Counted from the first letter of the stretch, positions 26,641 through 35,161 are shown. The stretch: 64,000 nt of DNA from Gammaproteobacteria bacterium (GCA_016707425.1 JADJHU010000008.1:1-64000); one strand, 5' to 3'. A program made the numbers and translations. The notes: generated by a model not told the origin, from the sequence alone.

Positions 26641-27294
26641 TCACTTCCTTCCGTCAGTCCGGATCCGGCGTGCAAGGCGCCGCAGCCACTCCGCGTCCGC
26701 TGCCCGAGGGGGCATCTGCCACGAGCTGGTGACGATGGTCGCCGCAGGGAGCGCGGCGTCCGACGTCGCCGGCGCCACGGGCACACCACACGCAACGGGT
26801 CCGTCAGCGCCGGCATCGAGGCCATCGAAACCGGCATCGACGGCGAAGATCGCGTCCGGCGGGCCCAGGACGAGCGTGCGGCTGCCGAAGTGGGCGGCGA
26901 GCTTCGCCATGGCCCGGAAGCTGCCTTCCGTCCCGGGATCGGGCTCGGCCTCGCGCACCATCAGCACGTCGCAGCCCGACTCGAGGACCGCGCGCGCCAG
27001 GTCCTCGAAGGCATCGGCCCGATCATCGCGGTCACTCAGGCCGCGCAGCACTCCGAGCTCGACGGGACCGGGAATCACGGCTGCGACATCGAACTCCCGG
27101 GATGTCGCGGCCAGTCGGTCCAGCGCCTCGAGGGCCGCGCTCTTCCCGGCCGTGACGGGAAGGTGCAGGACGTCGGCTTCGACGAGCTGGCGGGCCGCCG
27201 TCAGCGCCCTGACCAGCGTGCTGGCCGAGGCGATCCGATCCAGCGCCGTCCCCTCGCGCTCGGCTGCCATGTCCCACAGATACGGGGCGAACAC
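26641..27294 (-). CDS. Hypothetical protein, weakly UroD/methyltransferase-like
   Basis: A 217-residue protein that I do not recognise with confidence. The sequence DVAAVIPGPVELGVLRGL and FEDLARAVLESGCDVLMVRE are reminiscent of uroporphyrinogen decarboxylase-fold TIM barrels (the tGPvTLa and eaGaDvi motifs), but it is shorter than that family. The GTG at 27294 is the first start; protein-like sequence (ELVPALAVGHRACWLG) continues upstream in frame to a stop near 27390 with no ATG, so the true 5' end may be damaged. It precedes HyuA-gamma by 7 bases and so is the first gene of the carboxylase operon. Confidence 0.5.
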   Translation of the reverse strand: MFAPYLWDMAAEREGTALDRIASASTLVRALTAARQLVEADVLHLPVTAGKSAALEALDRLAATSREFDVAAVIPGPVELGVLRGLSDRDDRADAFEDLARAVLESGCDVLMVREAEPDPGTEGSFRAMAKLAAHFGSRTLVLGPPDAIFAVDAGFDGLDAGADGPVACGVPVAPATSDAALPAATIVTSSWQMPPRAADAEWLRRLARRIRTDGRK

Positions 27295-27417
27295 CTGGCG
27301 CGGCGCCTGGCCGGGCGAGCGCCCGAGCCAGCACGCCCGGTGTCCGACGGCGAGCGCCGGAACGAGCTCCGTCGGTCGTGTGCATGGCGGTCAATCTCGT
27401 ACAGACGCCGCCTCGAC

Positions 27418-27446
27418 GGAATGGCCGATTCGATCAATAATCGCTA
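27418..27446 (-). promoter_or_regulatory. Candidate AraC operator, copy 1 of a 29-bp repeat
   Basis: This 29-bp segment matches 29526-29554 at 25 of 29 positions by eye, in the same orientation. The core is CGATCAATAATCG, an imperfect inverted repeat. It lies between the divergent AraC regulator (ATG 27461) and the carboxylase operon, and the second copy is upstream of the SDR at 28518. A shared site of the intervening AraC protein is the simplest reading; direct binding is inferred. Confidence 0.5.
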
Positions 27447-27460
27447 CGCAACGACTCAGC

Positions 27461-28528
27461 ATGAAGCGATCTGCCGCCAATCTGCTCGCGCGGGAGCTGA
27501 TCGCAAAGCTCACCGAGCTCGATCTCGATCCGGAGAGCGTGCTGGCGGAAGCCGGCCTTCGCGATCTCCTCCCCGCGCTTCGCCGGGGCGAGATGCCATC
27601 GCTCTCCCGATCGGAGCTCGCCGCGCTCTACCGCGCCTGCATGAGAGCCTTCGAGGCCGATGCGAGCCGCCGGGCGGGCCGCCCGACCATGGGCGAAGAG
27701 GAGATGGATCTCCTCTGCTACTGCATCATCACCTGCCCGACGCTCCGGGAAGCCATCGAGCGCTCCGCGCGCTTTCTCACGGCGATCTACCGGGCCGTCG
27801 GGCGGCCCGACGCCCACATGCATCTCTGCGAGACGGGCAGCACGGCGGAGCTCTATCTTCGCTCGGGTGAGGCGAGAAACGTCGTCAGTGCGCTGCTCTC
27901 GGATCTCGCCGCCGCAACGCTGTTTCTGAAGCTCTTCGGCTGGCTGATCGGTGAGGAGATCGAGCTCCTGGAGGCCAGCGTCTGCCACGAGCAGCTGCTG
28001 AGCGACGAGGCCATCGCGGAGCTCTTCCCGCACCCCTTGGTGTTCGGCCGCAAGGACCTCTGGCGCGACAGCGAGATCCGGCTCACTTTCGCGAGTGGTT
28101 ACCTCCAGCGGCCCGTGGTGCGCAGCGCCGCGGATCTCGAGGACCTGCTGCGCCTCTCACTCCTCGACCGGATGACGGCGCTCACGCCCGGGGCACTGCT
28201 CTCCGACACCGTGAGGACGATCTTCAACCGGGCGCTCGCCCGTGGACTGCCCCTGCCGTCGACCAAGCGCGTAGCCGTGCTCTGCAACATGAGCGGCGCA
28301 ACGCTGCGCCGGCATCTCGCCCAGCAGGCGACGTCCATCCGAAGGATCCGTGAAGAGTGCCTGCGGCGCTCGGCTTTCCAGCTGCTGCGCCATTCGGACG
28401 TGCCGCTCGGCGACATCGCCTCTAGGCTCGGCTTCAGCGATGTGCCCTCCTTCCATCGGGCCTTCCGGCGCTGGACCCGCACCTCGCCTTCGGCCTACCG
28501 CAGGAGCGCGGACTCCCTCAGCCGATGA
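27461..28528 (+). CDS. AraC family transcriptional regulator (arabinose-binding-domain type)
   Basis: A 355-residue regulator beginning MKRSAANLLARELIAKLTEL. The N-terminal ligand region (MDLLCYCIITCPTLREAIER, near residue 85) matches the OruR/ArgR-like AraC subgroup. The C-terminal double HTH is clear: VAVLCNMSGATLRRHLAQQ, then LRHSDVPLGDIASRLGFSDV and FHRAFRRWTRTSPSAYR. The ATG at 27461 gives the usual family length; the open frame extends upstream without homology. It is divergent from the carboxylase operon and convergent with the SDR ending at 28518 (11-base overlap), so it is the probable activator of both. Confidence 0.88.
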   Translation: MKRSAANLLARELIAKLTELDLDPESVLAEAGLRDLLPALRRGEMPSLSRSELAALYRACMRAFEADASRRAGRPTMGEEEMDLLCYCIITCPTLREAIERSARFLTAIYRAVGRPDAHMHLCETGSTAELYLRSGEARNVVSALLSDLAAATLFLKLFGWLIGEEIELLEASVCHEQLLSDEAIAELFPHPLVFGRKDLWRDSEIRLTFASGYLQRPVVRSAADLEDLLRLSLLDRMTALTPGALLSDTVRTIFNRALARGLPLPSTKRVAVLCNMSGATLRRHLAQQATSIRRIREECLRRSAFQLLRHSDVPLGDIASRLGFSDVPSFHRAFRRWTRTSPSAYRRSADSLSR

Positions 28529-29462
28529 ACGCCCGGAAGGCGTCCCAAGGTACATCCGATTCGTAGAGCGCTGCCTCGTCCATGGAATCGCATGGAATGG
28601 TGTAGCGTGCGACGTCCATCGCCTCTGCGACGTGCGCGCGCGCCTCCTCGATCGTGAGGTCCTTGTTGGTGCCGCGATAGCCCTGGCTCACCCCGACGAA
28701 GACGCGCGCGAAGCCGCCGCCGCCGACGCTGAACATCTCGCCGTTGCAGGGCGACTCGGCGTGGGCAAGCAGTGCCACGACCGGGGCGACGGCCTTCGGC
28801 GGAAAATCTCGCTCCATCAGCGCATGAATCTGCTCGCCCATGAGCACCGTCATGCGGCTGCCGGCAATCGGCATGATGCAGTTGACGCGGATGTTCTTCT
28901 TCTGGGCGGCCGCTGCGGAGGCAAGCCCGCGGGTGATGCCCCACACCGCACCCTTAGCCGCCGGGTAGCCGACGCCCGACCCCATCCCGAAGAACGAGCC
29001 GGAGGCGACGTTGACGATGCGCCCGTAGTTGCTCTCCCACAGGTGCTTCCAAGCCGCGCGGCACATGTAGAAGGTGCCACCCGCAGCCACCCCCGTATCG
29101 GTGGCCCACTGTTCGTCGGTAACGTTCCAGAGCGGTCCGGCGCTGCTGACGATGCCAGCGTTGTTCACGAGGATGTCCACCCGGCCCCAGGCCTCCAGCG
29201 CCTGGCGTACGATCGCTTCCGCACCCGCAGCACTCGCAACGCTCTCGCCGCTGGCCAGGGCCGTGCCGCCGGCCGCGCGGATCTCCTCGGCGGACGCTTC
29301 CGCATAGCGAGCGTCTGCACCCTTGCCCGAGAAGTCGCCCCCGAGATCGTTCACCAGCACTTTGGCGCCGCGCCGCGCAAGCAGCATTGCGTAGGCCTTG
29401 CCCAAGCCGCCGCCCGCGCCCGTCACGATGGCTACCTGGCCGTCGAATCGCAGCTCGTGCAC
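28518..29462 (-). CDS. SDR of the MFE-2/17-beta-HSD4 type (3-hydroxyacyl-CoA or alcohol dehydrogenase)
   Basis: A 314-residue SDR. FDGQVAIVTGAGGGLGKAYA, then KVLVNDLGGDFSGKG and AEEIRAAGGTALASGESVAS are the pattern of the peroxisomal multifunctional enzyme type 2 dehydrogenase, which oxidises (3R)-hydroxyacyl-CoA and 17-beta-hydroxysteroids. Catalytic residues lie in VASGSFFGMG and GYPAAKGA. I chose the GTG at 29462, preceded by AGGAG; an ATG at 29567 with a strong GGAGG would add 35 unrelated-looking residues. A copy of the 29-bp repeat lies 64 bases upstream, so it is probably co-regulated with the carboxylase operon and may supply the ketone. Confidence 0.83.
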   Translation of the reverse strand: MHELRFDGQVAIVTGAGGGLGKAYAMLLARRGAKVLVNDLGGDFSGKGADARYAEASAEEIRAAGGTALASGESVASAAGAEAIVRQALEAWGRVDILVNNAGIVSSAGPLWNVTDEQWATDTGVAAGGTFYMCRAAWKHLWESNYGRIVNVASGSFFGMGSGVGYPAAKGAVWGITRGLASAAAAQKKNIRVNCIMPIAGSRMTVLMGEQIHALMERDFPPKAVAPVVALLAHAESPCNGEMFSVGGGGFARVFVGVSQGYRGTNKDLTIEEARAHVAEAMDVARYTIPCDSMDEAALYESDVPWDAFRAFIG

Positions 29463-29525
29463 GGGTCGTGCTCCTGGTAGCTCTTTACTAGCTGCCTCGG
29501 AGTCTCGGCGGACCATCAGTCGCAG

Positions 29526-29554
29526 GGAATTGCCGAGGCGATCAATGATCGCTA
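29526..29554 (-). promoter_or_regulatory. Candidate AraC operator, copy 2 of the 29-bp repeat
   Basis: Contains GCGATCAATGATCGC at 29538-29552, a 7-1-7 perfect inverted repeat, inside a 29-bp segment that matches 27418-27446 at 25 of 29 positions. It lies upstream of the GTG start of the MFE-2-like SDR. If translation instead begins at ATG 29567 this segment would be coding. Confidence 0.5.
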
Positions 29555-29645
29555 CTAAAGCGCTCATGAGCGCCTCCCCCGACTCGCCAGGAGTTCCCTC
29601 TCCGGCGGGAGCCGACGCGGCTCGCCGGGAGTATCGTCGCGCGCG

Positions 29646-30470
29646 TCAGCGCTCGACGAGTTGCCTCTGCAGATCTGCGCGCTCCGCTGCTCCGACGCCG
29701 AGCGCACCCTCGAGGTAGCTGTCGATCGTGCCGTGCTCACGCTCGATCCCGTGGAATGCGGCCTGCAGATAGTCCACATCGGCAGCAAGCAGCGCGCGGC
29801 GGGCCTCGGGCGCCAGATCCGAGAGCGTCTCCCAGGTACCGCCCAGCCCGAGCGCGTTGCCACGCTGGCGGGCGAGGACGTCCTCGAGATCCACCGCCCG
29901 GTTCGTGAGCATGTAGTCCTCGTAGATCGCGTCGCGATCCACGCCGAGGGCACTCAGCACGAGCGCCGCCGCGACACCCGTGCGGTCCTTGCCCGCCGAA
30001 CAGTGAAAGACGAGCGGCACTTCGCCAGCCGAGAGTGCGGCAAAGAGTCCCTGCAGCCGCGAACCCAGCCACCGGTGCATGCCCCCATAGAGCACGATCA
30101 TCGCATCGCGCAGCTCCGCCGCACTCGGTGTGCGGCCTCGCGGCCAGAAATCCCAGGCTGCCGAGGCGTGATCGGCGGGATCGTCGAGGTGACGAACATC
30201 GACTCCCGTATCCGGCCAGCGGGTCGGTGCATGCCGTCGTTCGCTCTCGCGACGCAGATCCCAGATCGTGCGCACGCCGAGCGCGGTCAGGCGTGGCGCC
30301 GTCGCTGCGTCGAGCCGGCTCAGGCCACCGGAGCGGAACAGCCGGCCGAAGCGCACCTGTCCGCCGCCGGCGCAGACGTAGCCCCCCAGATCCCGAAAAT
30401 TGCAAGCTCCCTCGAGCGCGAGGACGCGCTCTGTCTCGCCGGTCGTTGCCATGTCCGAGCGTATGCTCAC
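29646..30470 (-). CDS. Tyrosine-protein phosphatase (Y_phosphatase3 type)
   Basis: A 274-residue cytoplasmic phosphatase. It starts with the family block EGACNFRDLGGYVCAGGG and RFGRLFRSGGLSRL, and carries the catalytic P-loop HCSAGKDRTG near residue 172 (Cys nucleophile, Arg). Members of this family dephosphorylate phosphotyrosine or phosphoinositides. The GTG at 30470 overlaps the SDR stop (GTGA), indicating coupling; an in-frame ATG at 30452 is the alternative. It is the last gene of the sulfotransferase-DUF1214-SDR run. Why a phosphatase belongs in this catabolic row is not evident. Confidence 0.85.
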   Translation of the reverse strand: MSIRSDMATTGETERVLALEGACNFRDLGGYVCAGGGQVRFGRLFRSGGLSRLDAATAPRLTALGVRTIWDLRRESERRHAPTRWPDTGVDVRHLDDPADHASAAWDFWPRGRTPSAAELRDAMIVLYGGMHRWLGSRLQGLFAALSAGEVPLVFHCSAGKDRTGVAAALVLSALGVDRDAIYEDYMLTNRAVDLEDVLARQRGNALGLGGTWETLSDLAPEARRALLAADVDYLQAAFHGIEREHGTIDSYLEGALGVGAAERADLQRQLVER

Positions 30471-31348
30471 TGCAGGTCTGCTCCCCGGGCAGGTGGAATC
30501 ACATAGCCCGCGAGCGGGCCGCGCCCGTCGAGAGTATGCACGATCGCGCCCAGCTCGCGGAGGAGGTCCAGGCTGAGCAGGATCCGCCCGGAAAGACGCC
30601 CCGGCGGGTGCGAACAGAGCTCGAGCGTCGCTTCGGCCATCGCCTCGACCGGCTCCAGGTACGCCGCTGCATCGATCACGCCCAGTTCGACAGCACCCTC
30701 GCTCGCCACCGCCTCGACGGGAGCCACCGTGTTGACGGCAATGCTGTCAGCCGCAAGCTCCGCCGCCAGCCCCGTCGTCAGACGTTCGAGAGCTGCCTTG
30801 CTCGCCCCATAGACCGAGGGACCCACCTCGGCGTTGAATCTGAAGTAACGGCCGCTCCGATCGTAGGGCGCAGGGGCCGGGTGACTGGATGTGGCGCTCG
30901 AGAGATTCACGATCCACCCCGCCCCCCGCTCGCGCATGCGCGGCACGCACTGCTGGATGAGCTCGAGCGGCGCGTGGACGTTTACCTCGAAGCACAGGCG
31001 TGCGTGCCTCGCCGCCTGCGTGTGCGCCGGCTCGAAGCGCGACCAGGCCGCGTTATTGACGAGAATATCCACACCTCCGAAGCGCTCTAGGGTCTCGGGC
31101 ACGATGCGAGATCGGTCTCCGGGTTCCGCGAGGTTCGCTCCGATGCAGTGGCACTCGCCGCCGAGCAGCCGGATGCGACCGGCCGTCTCCTCAAGCGAAC
31201 CAGGCAGCTTGCTGCTGCCGGTCTCTACTGAGCGGGCCACGAGCGTCACGCGGGCACCCTCGGCGGCAAGACGCACGGCGATCGCGGCGCCGATGCCGCG
31301 GCTCGCGCCCGTGACGATCGCCACCTTGTTCTCGAGCTTTCGGGTCAT
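30467..31348 (-). CDS. SDR family NAD(P)-dependent oxidoreductase
   Basis: A 293-residue SDR with VAIVTGASRGIGAAIAVRLA (residues 9-28), VDILVNNAAWSRFEPAH near 92 and a catalytic Tyr-Lys in VYGASKAALERLT near 178. Between the catalytic Ser (NLSSATSSHP) and Tyr there is an insertion of about 15 residues (APYDRSGRYFRFNAE), longer than usual, which resembles SDRs acting on bulky hydrophobic alcohols. It lies 19 bases after the DUF1214 gene and overlaps the phosphatase start by four bases. The substrate is unknown. Confidence 0.86.
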   Translation of the reverse strand: MTRKLENKVAIVTGASRGIGAAIAVRLAAEGARVTLVARSVETGSSKLPGSLEETAGRIRLLGGECHCIGANLAEPGDRSRIVPETLERFGGVDILVNNAAWSRFEPAHTQAARHARLCFEVNVHAPLELIQQCVPRMRERGAGWIVNLSSATSSHPAPAPYDRSGRYFRFNAEVGPSVYGASKAALERLTTGLAAELAADSIAVNTVAPVEAVASEGAVELGVIDAAAYLEPVEAMAEATLELCSHPPGRLSGRILLSLDLLRELGAIVHTLDGRGPLAGYVIPPARGADLQ

Positions 31349-31367
31349 CGAGGGTCTCCGATGAGTG

Positions 31368-32768
31368 TCAGTGCTGACGATAGCGTCGCTGCACGTGTTC
31401 CTGGCGGATGGCGATTGCGTGGCGCCGTTCCTCAGGCGTAATCGTCCGCGTGCCCGCCGGCAGATGCTGGAGCACCTCGGCGAGCTTCACTTTCTTCGCC
31501 GTCGCCCAGGGCCATTTCTCCTTTTCCTTCGGCTTCTCGGAATAGGCCCAGCGCACCGAGAGATAGCCTTCCGCGTGTCCGGTGGTATCGAGCCAGTTGG
31601 CCACACCGGGATCGCGATGCGCGATCACGTAGCGCAGCACGTTGTCCGGATCGCGATGCGCCTGCAGGGCATTCAGGCTGCTCTGGTGATTGGCGAAGTC
31701 GAGCGACTCGCCCCAGAGATTGCCGAGGTGAAAGCCGATGTACTCGGACTCGACGGGCTGGTGGAGCTCGGCGATCAGCGCTTCGTCCGGGGCGAGCTCG
31801 AATACCCCGCCGCAGTAGATATTGGTGGGCATGCCGCCAGCAGTCGCGAGCGAGGCTGCATTGGGCTTGTTGAAGTCGTTGCGCGGCATGAAGCGCTGAC
31901 CGTCGCCGTTCATGTCGCCGTAGGCCTCGAGAGTCACGGCGTAGAACGCGTTCCAGAAATACACCTGGTTGCGGGTGAAGCGTCCGGCGTCTTCCATCTG
32001 CTTCGCCGCCTGCTCCGGCGTGTAGGCGGTCGCCGGCGCGCCGAGCCGGTCATTGCGATAGATGAAGAGGTCCAGGAGATCCTCGTGCTCCCAGTCGCCG
32101 AAGAGCTCGCGCAGCACGACGAACTCGGCGACGTACTCACGCTCGGCGGTCTCGCCATGTTCGTTGGTGCGCTTCTTCAGGGCGCGCGTGCGCATGAAGT
32201 TGCCTCGATAGCCTTCGGGCCGCTCGGGCGCCAGCAGGATCTCGAAGGTGCCGTCCTCATTCACCTGGAGATCGCTCGAATCCAGCACGTCGCAGTTCGC
32301 GCGGCTGCCCGGCTTCATCTCGTCGAGTCTGCCCGTATCGCCCGAGTAGCCGCTCGGCGTCTGGAAGATCACATAGTGCGGCGCCTTCGGCGCCCGCTTG
32401 ACGGGGGACTCGCCGCGCCAGTGGCGCGTGTCGCCGGTGCACCCCTTGATGGTGTAGCTGTAGTTGCCGTCGATGGGTGCCGTCAGGTAGATCGCATCGG
32501 CATTGTCGATCGTCGAGCGGTTCAGGGGCTGGATCACCCGCACGAAGTACGGAAACTCGGGCGTAGGTCCGAGCGTCCGCGAGAGCGAGCCATAGAGAAA
32601 GCCGAGCACATAGCGGTAGCCTTCTGCGAGATTGCGCGGAGACGCGGGCGGTGGCCAGCGCTTCGGGTCGTCGATGCCGTCGCGGGCTTCCTGGAGCTGG
32701 GCGATCAGCCGGTCCCAGGCGGCGCGCAGCTCGCGGGCCGCAGCCTCCGTATCCGTGTTGGTCTTCAT
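31368..32768 (-). CDS. DUF1214-family protein
   Basis: A 466-residue protein beginning MKTNTDTEAAARELRAAWDR. The C-terminal third contains RYVIAHRDPGVANWLDTTGH and YLSVRWAYSEK, the DUF1214 signature. An upstream region (YFVRVIQPLNRSTIDNADAI, IDGNYSYTIKG) is a beta-rich DUF1254/1214-like fold. No signal peptide is evident. A second, broken copy of this family lies at 45230-48617. The start overlaps the sulfotransferase stop (ATGA). Function is unknown; DUF1214 genes are often found with steroid or aromatic degradation genes. Confidence 0.78.
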   Translation of the reverse strand: MKTNTDTEAAARELRAAWDRLIAQLQEARDGIDDPKRWPPPASPRNLAEGYRYVLGFLYGSLSRTLGPTPEFPYFVRVIQPLNRSTIDNADAIYLTAPIDGNYSYTIKGCTGDTRHWRGESPVKRAPKAPHYVIFQTPSGYSGDTGRLDEMKPGSRANCDVLDSSDLQVNEDGTFEILLAPERPEGYRGNFMRTRALKKRTNEHGETAEREYVAEFVVLRELFGDWEHEDLLDLFIYRNDRLGAPATAYTPEQAAKQMEDAGRFTRNQVYFWNAFYAVTLEAYGDMNGDGQRFMPRNDFNKPNAASLATAGGMPTNIYCGGVFELAPDEALIAELHQPVESEYIGFHLGNLWGESLDFANHQSSLNALQAHRDPDNVLRYVIAHRDPGVANWLDTTGHAEGYLSVRWAYSEKPKEKEKWPWATAKKVKLAEVLQHLPAGTRTITPEERRHAIAIRQEHVQRRYRQH

Positions 32769-33916
32769 GCCTGCTTTCTCTCCTCGGATTCCCAGCCGAA
32801 GCGCTCGAAAAGTGGGGCGAGCCGGGCGCGGATCTCCCGATCGTCGAGCCCGAACTCCGCCAGGCTGTAGCGATGCTCGGTCTCGTGGCCGCGCGCGCGC
32901 TCCTGCTCGCGCTGCAAGGCCGCGCGGAACTGATCGGTCATCTCGAGTCTGAGCTCGGCGTAGGCGCGCTCGATGGTGCGCCTCGGCTCGGCGACGAGCT
33001 CACGGTAGTCGACCGTGGCCACCGGGGCCTTCGGGTGGCGGGCCAGGGCCTCGAGCGGATAGAGATAAGTCTCGTAGGAGAGATCGATCATCACGCGCGA
33101 GGATTCGGCGATCTTCCCGGCGTCCACGTTGCCCTGGTGCTTCCAGCTCACGTGCAGGAGCTTCAGCAGACTCGGGATCGTTTCGTAGGGGTTTCGATAG
33201 AGCACCACGAACCGCGCATCGGGGAAGGCTTCCAGGAGCGACTCCACCCGCCCGCACCAGGTGGGGTTCTTGCTCAGGTGAATCCGGTCGCCGCCGTTGA
33301 GATAGAGCTGGCGACGCACGCACTCGCGATAGAAGCGCATCATCCGCCGCCGTGTGCGCGCCGGGCGCCGATCGAGATGGAAGAAATCGAGATCGCCCAT
33401 CACGGGGAGTTTCGTGCTCCAGAATCCGGAGGCGCAGGAGTCGAAGTAGATGAGATCGTCCTCCTCCGGCACGTTCAGGCCCATCTTGTGGATCTGCTTC
33501 ATCGCCCCGAACTTGCGCTCCTCCCAGGCGGCGAGCCGCCGCTCCAGGCGGCCGCCGAGCACACGGGCATCGAGCCAGGCGAGGCCATGCACGAGCGTCT
33601 TCTCGAGGAGCGAGGGCAGTCGCAGCTCCCAGTACCTGAAGGCACTCATGCGCTCGTCCATGCACATGAGCCGATGAGCCAGCGTCGTGCCGCTGCGGGC
33701 ATGGCCGATCACGAACACCGGCGCCCGGACCTTCACCCGCCAGAGGCCAGGAAAGAGAATGCCGTCGAGGACGAAGCACACCGAATGCACGAGCGCCCTG
33801 AGCGGAATCGCCACCAGCAGCAGCCGCATCAGGCCGCGGCGCTGACGCCGGCTCGGCACGGCGGCAGCCAGCCGGATGAGCCTGAGCCAGTTGGCAAAGT
33901 CGAAGTAATAGAGCAT
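32765..33916 (-). CDS. PAPS-dependent sulfotransferase family protein
   Basis: A 383-residue protein with an N-terminal hydrophobic/basic region (LMRLLLVAIPLRALVHSVCF) that may associate with the membrane. The PAPS 5'-phosphosulfate loop is VIGHARSGTTLAHRL near residue 68, and the 3'-phosphate motif is RFVVLYRNPYETIPS near 245. It belongs to the sulfotransferase_3-like group that sulfates lipids or hydroxylated small molecules; some members are poorly characterised. It is the first gene of a minus-strand run with DUF1214, SDR and phosphatase, and is divergent from the LuxR-type regulator 77 bases away. Confidence 0.85.
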   Translation of the reverse strand: MLYYFDFANWLRLIRLAAAVPSRRQRRGLMRLLLVAIPLRALVHSVCFVLDGILFPGLWRVKVRAPVFVIGHARSGTTLAHRLMCMDERMSAFRYWELRLPSLLEKTLVHGLAWLDARVLGGRLERRLAAWEERKFGAMKQIHKMGLNVPEEDDLIYFDSCASGFWSTKLPVMGDLDFFHLDRRPARTRRRMMRFYRECVRRQLYLNGGDRIHLSKNPTWCGRVESLLEAFPDARFVVLYRNPYETIPSLLKLLHVSWKHQGNVDAGKIAESSRVMIDLSYETYLYPLEALARHPKAPVATVDYRELVAEPRRTIERAYAELRLEMTDQFRAALQREQERARGHETEHRYSLAEFGLDDREIRARLAPLFERFGWESEERKQA

Positions 33917-33993
33917 GGGTGAGTATCGGATCAGAAATGATTACCGTCCGGCCGGCGCAAGTCATCGTCAGGATTGAGTAGACTTCCCCCTCC

Positions 33994-35158
33994 ATGCGGG
34001 CAGGTCAACCGCCATCCGGGGGGCGCGAGCTCTCGCTCGATGAATTCGGCGAGCTGCTGAGCCGCATCTACTGTGCGCCGGTGGAACCGCGCGGCTGGCT
34101 CCATTGCCTCGAGGCACTGCGGGCCCACTTCACGGCGCGCACCGTCACCCTGTTCATCCGTCTGGCCAGCGACTCCGACCCGGGCCTGATGCTCACCGCC
34201 GCGAAAGCCTTCCCGAACGAGCTCAGGGCCGGGCCCAGCCGCGTGGCGGCGGGCAGCCCGCTGACGGCGCTGCCCCCGGACCGGGTCACGATTCATCCCG
34301 ACGGGACGCCGGACGACGAGTGGCGCGCCAGCGCCTTCTATCGCGAGCAGTGCCGGCCCTTCGGCATGTTTCACTTCATGGGAGCCAACATCCGGGTACG
34401 TGCCGATGCGGTCTACCCCTTCTGGCTCGGGCGCAGCGAGAAGGATGGTCCCTTCGGCGACGGCGACCGAGCCGCCTGCGCAAGCCTCCTGCCACATCTG
34501 CGCCGCGCGCTGGAGCTGCAGCTCGGCCTCGAGCGGGATCGATCCCTGGGAAGGCTCCACGGTCAGGCGGTCGCGGACCTGATGATCGGCATCATCGTCC
34601 TTGGCGACCGTGGCAGGGTGTGCGAGCGCAACGCGGTTGCCGACGGGATCCTGCGGCTGAGGGACGGCCTGCGGCTGGCCGGCGACCGCCTCGAGGCCGC
34701 GTCCCCGCGCGACGATGCGCGACTGCAGCAGATGATCCGCGAGCAGCTCACCGGAGAATCGCGGTCCATCGTTCCCGCGGCCATCTCCGTCGGGCGCCCG
34801 TCGGGCCGGAGCAGCTGGAGTGTGCTCGCGCAGCCCATTGGGCGTGACGAGTGGAGCGGCGTCGATCAGCCCGCCGTCGCACTCTTCGTGCGCGATGTCG
34901 AAGGCAGCACCAACCCGCATGCCGAGCTCGTCCAGCAGCTCTTCGAGCTCACGCAGCGCGAGGCCCTGCTGGCGATTCACCTGGCCAACGGAGTGCCCAT
35001 CGAGGACGCCGCCCACACCCTCGGCATACAACTCACGACCGCCCGCGCGCACCTGCGCGCGATCTTCTGAAGATCGGCGTGCGCCGTCAGACCGAGCCGT
35101 GCGCATCATTCTCAACAGCGTTGCACTCCTCGGAAGATCCGACCGGCACTCCGCCTGA
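33994..35158 (+). CDS. LuxR-type helix-turn-helix regulator, C-terminus shifted by two single-base deletions
   Basis: The open frame from ATG 33994 stops at 35070 after 358 residues. The C-terminal HTH is present up to LTQREALLAIHLANGVPIED and GIQLTTARAHLRAIF. After the TGA the expected last helix is found in two other frames: KIGVRRQTE, then VRIILNSVALLGR ending at 35158. One missing base near 35069 and another near 35095 restore a single 388-residue protein, and the length is 1 modulo 3 as predicted. The N-terminal part (EFGELLSRIYCAPVEPRGWL) resembles PAS/GAF-like regulators found beside fatty-acid and steroid genes. It probably controls the divergent sulfotransferase operon. Confidence 0.75.
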
Positions 35159-35161
35159 CCG

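Noticed and set aside
26729..27460. N-terminal extension of the AraC regulator by 244 residues
   Set aside because: The extension is antisense to the hypothetical gene, lacks homology, and the ATG at 27461 gives the normal AraC length.
29463..29567. 35-residue N-terminal extension of the MFE-2-like SDR from ATG 29567
   Set aside because: Not SDR-like and overlaps the 29-bp repeat; kept as an alternative because its GGAGG site is strong.
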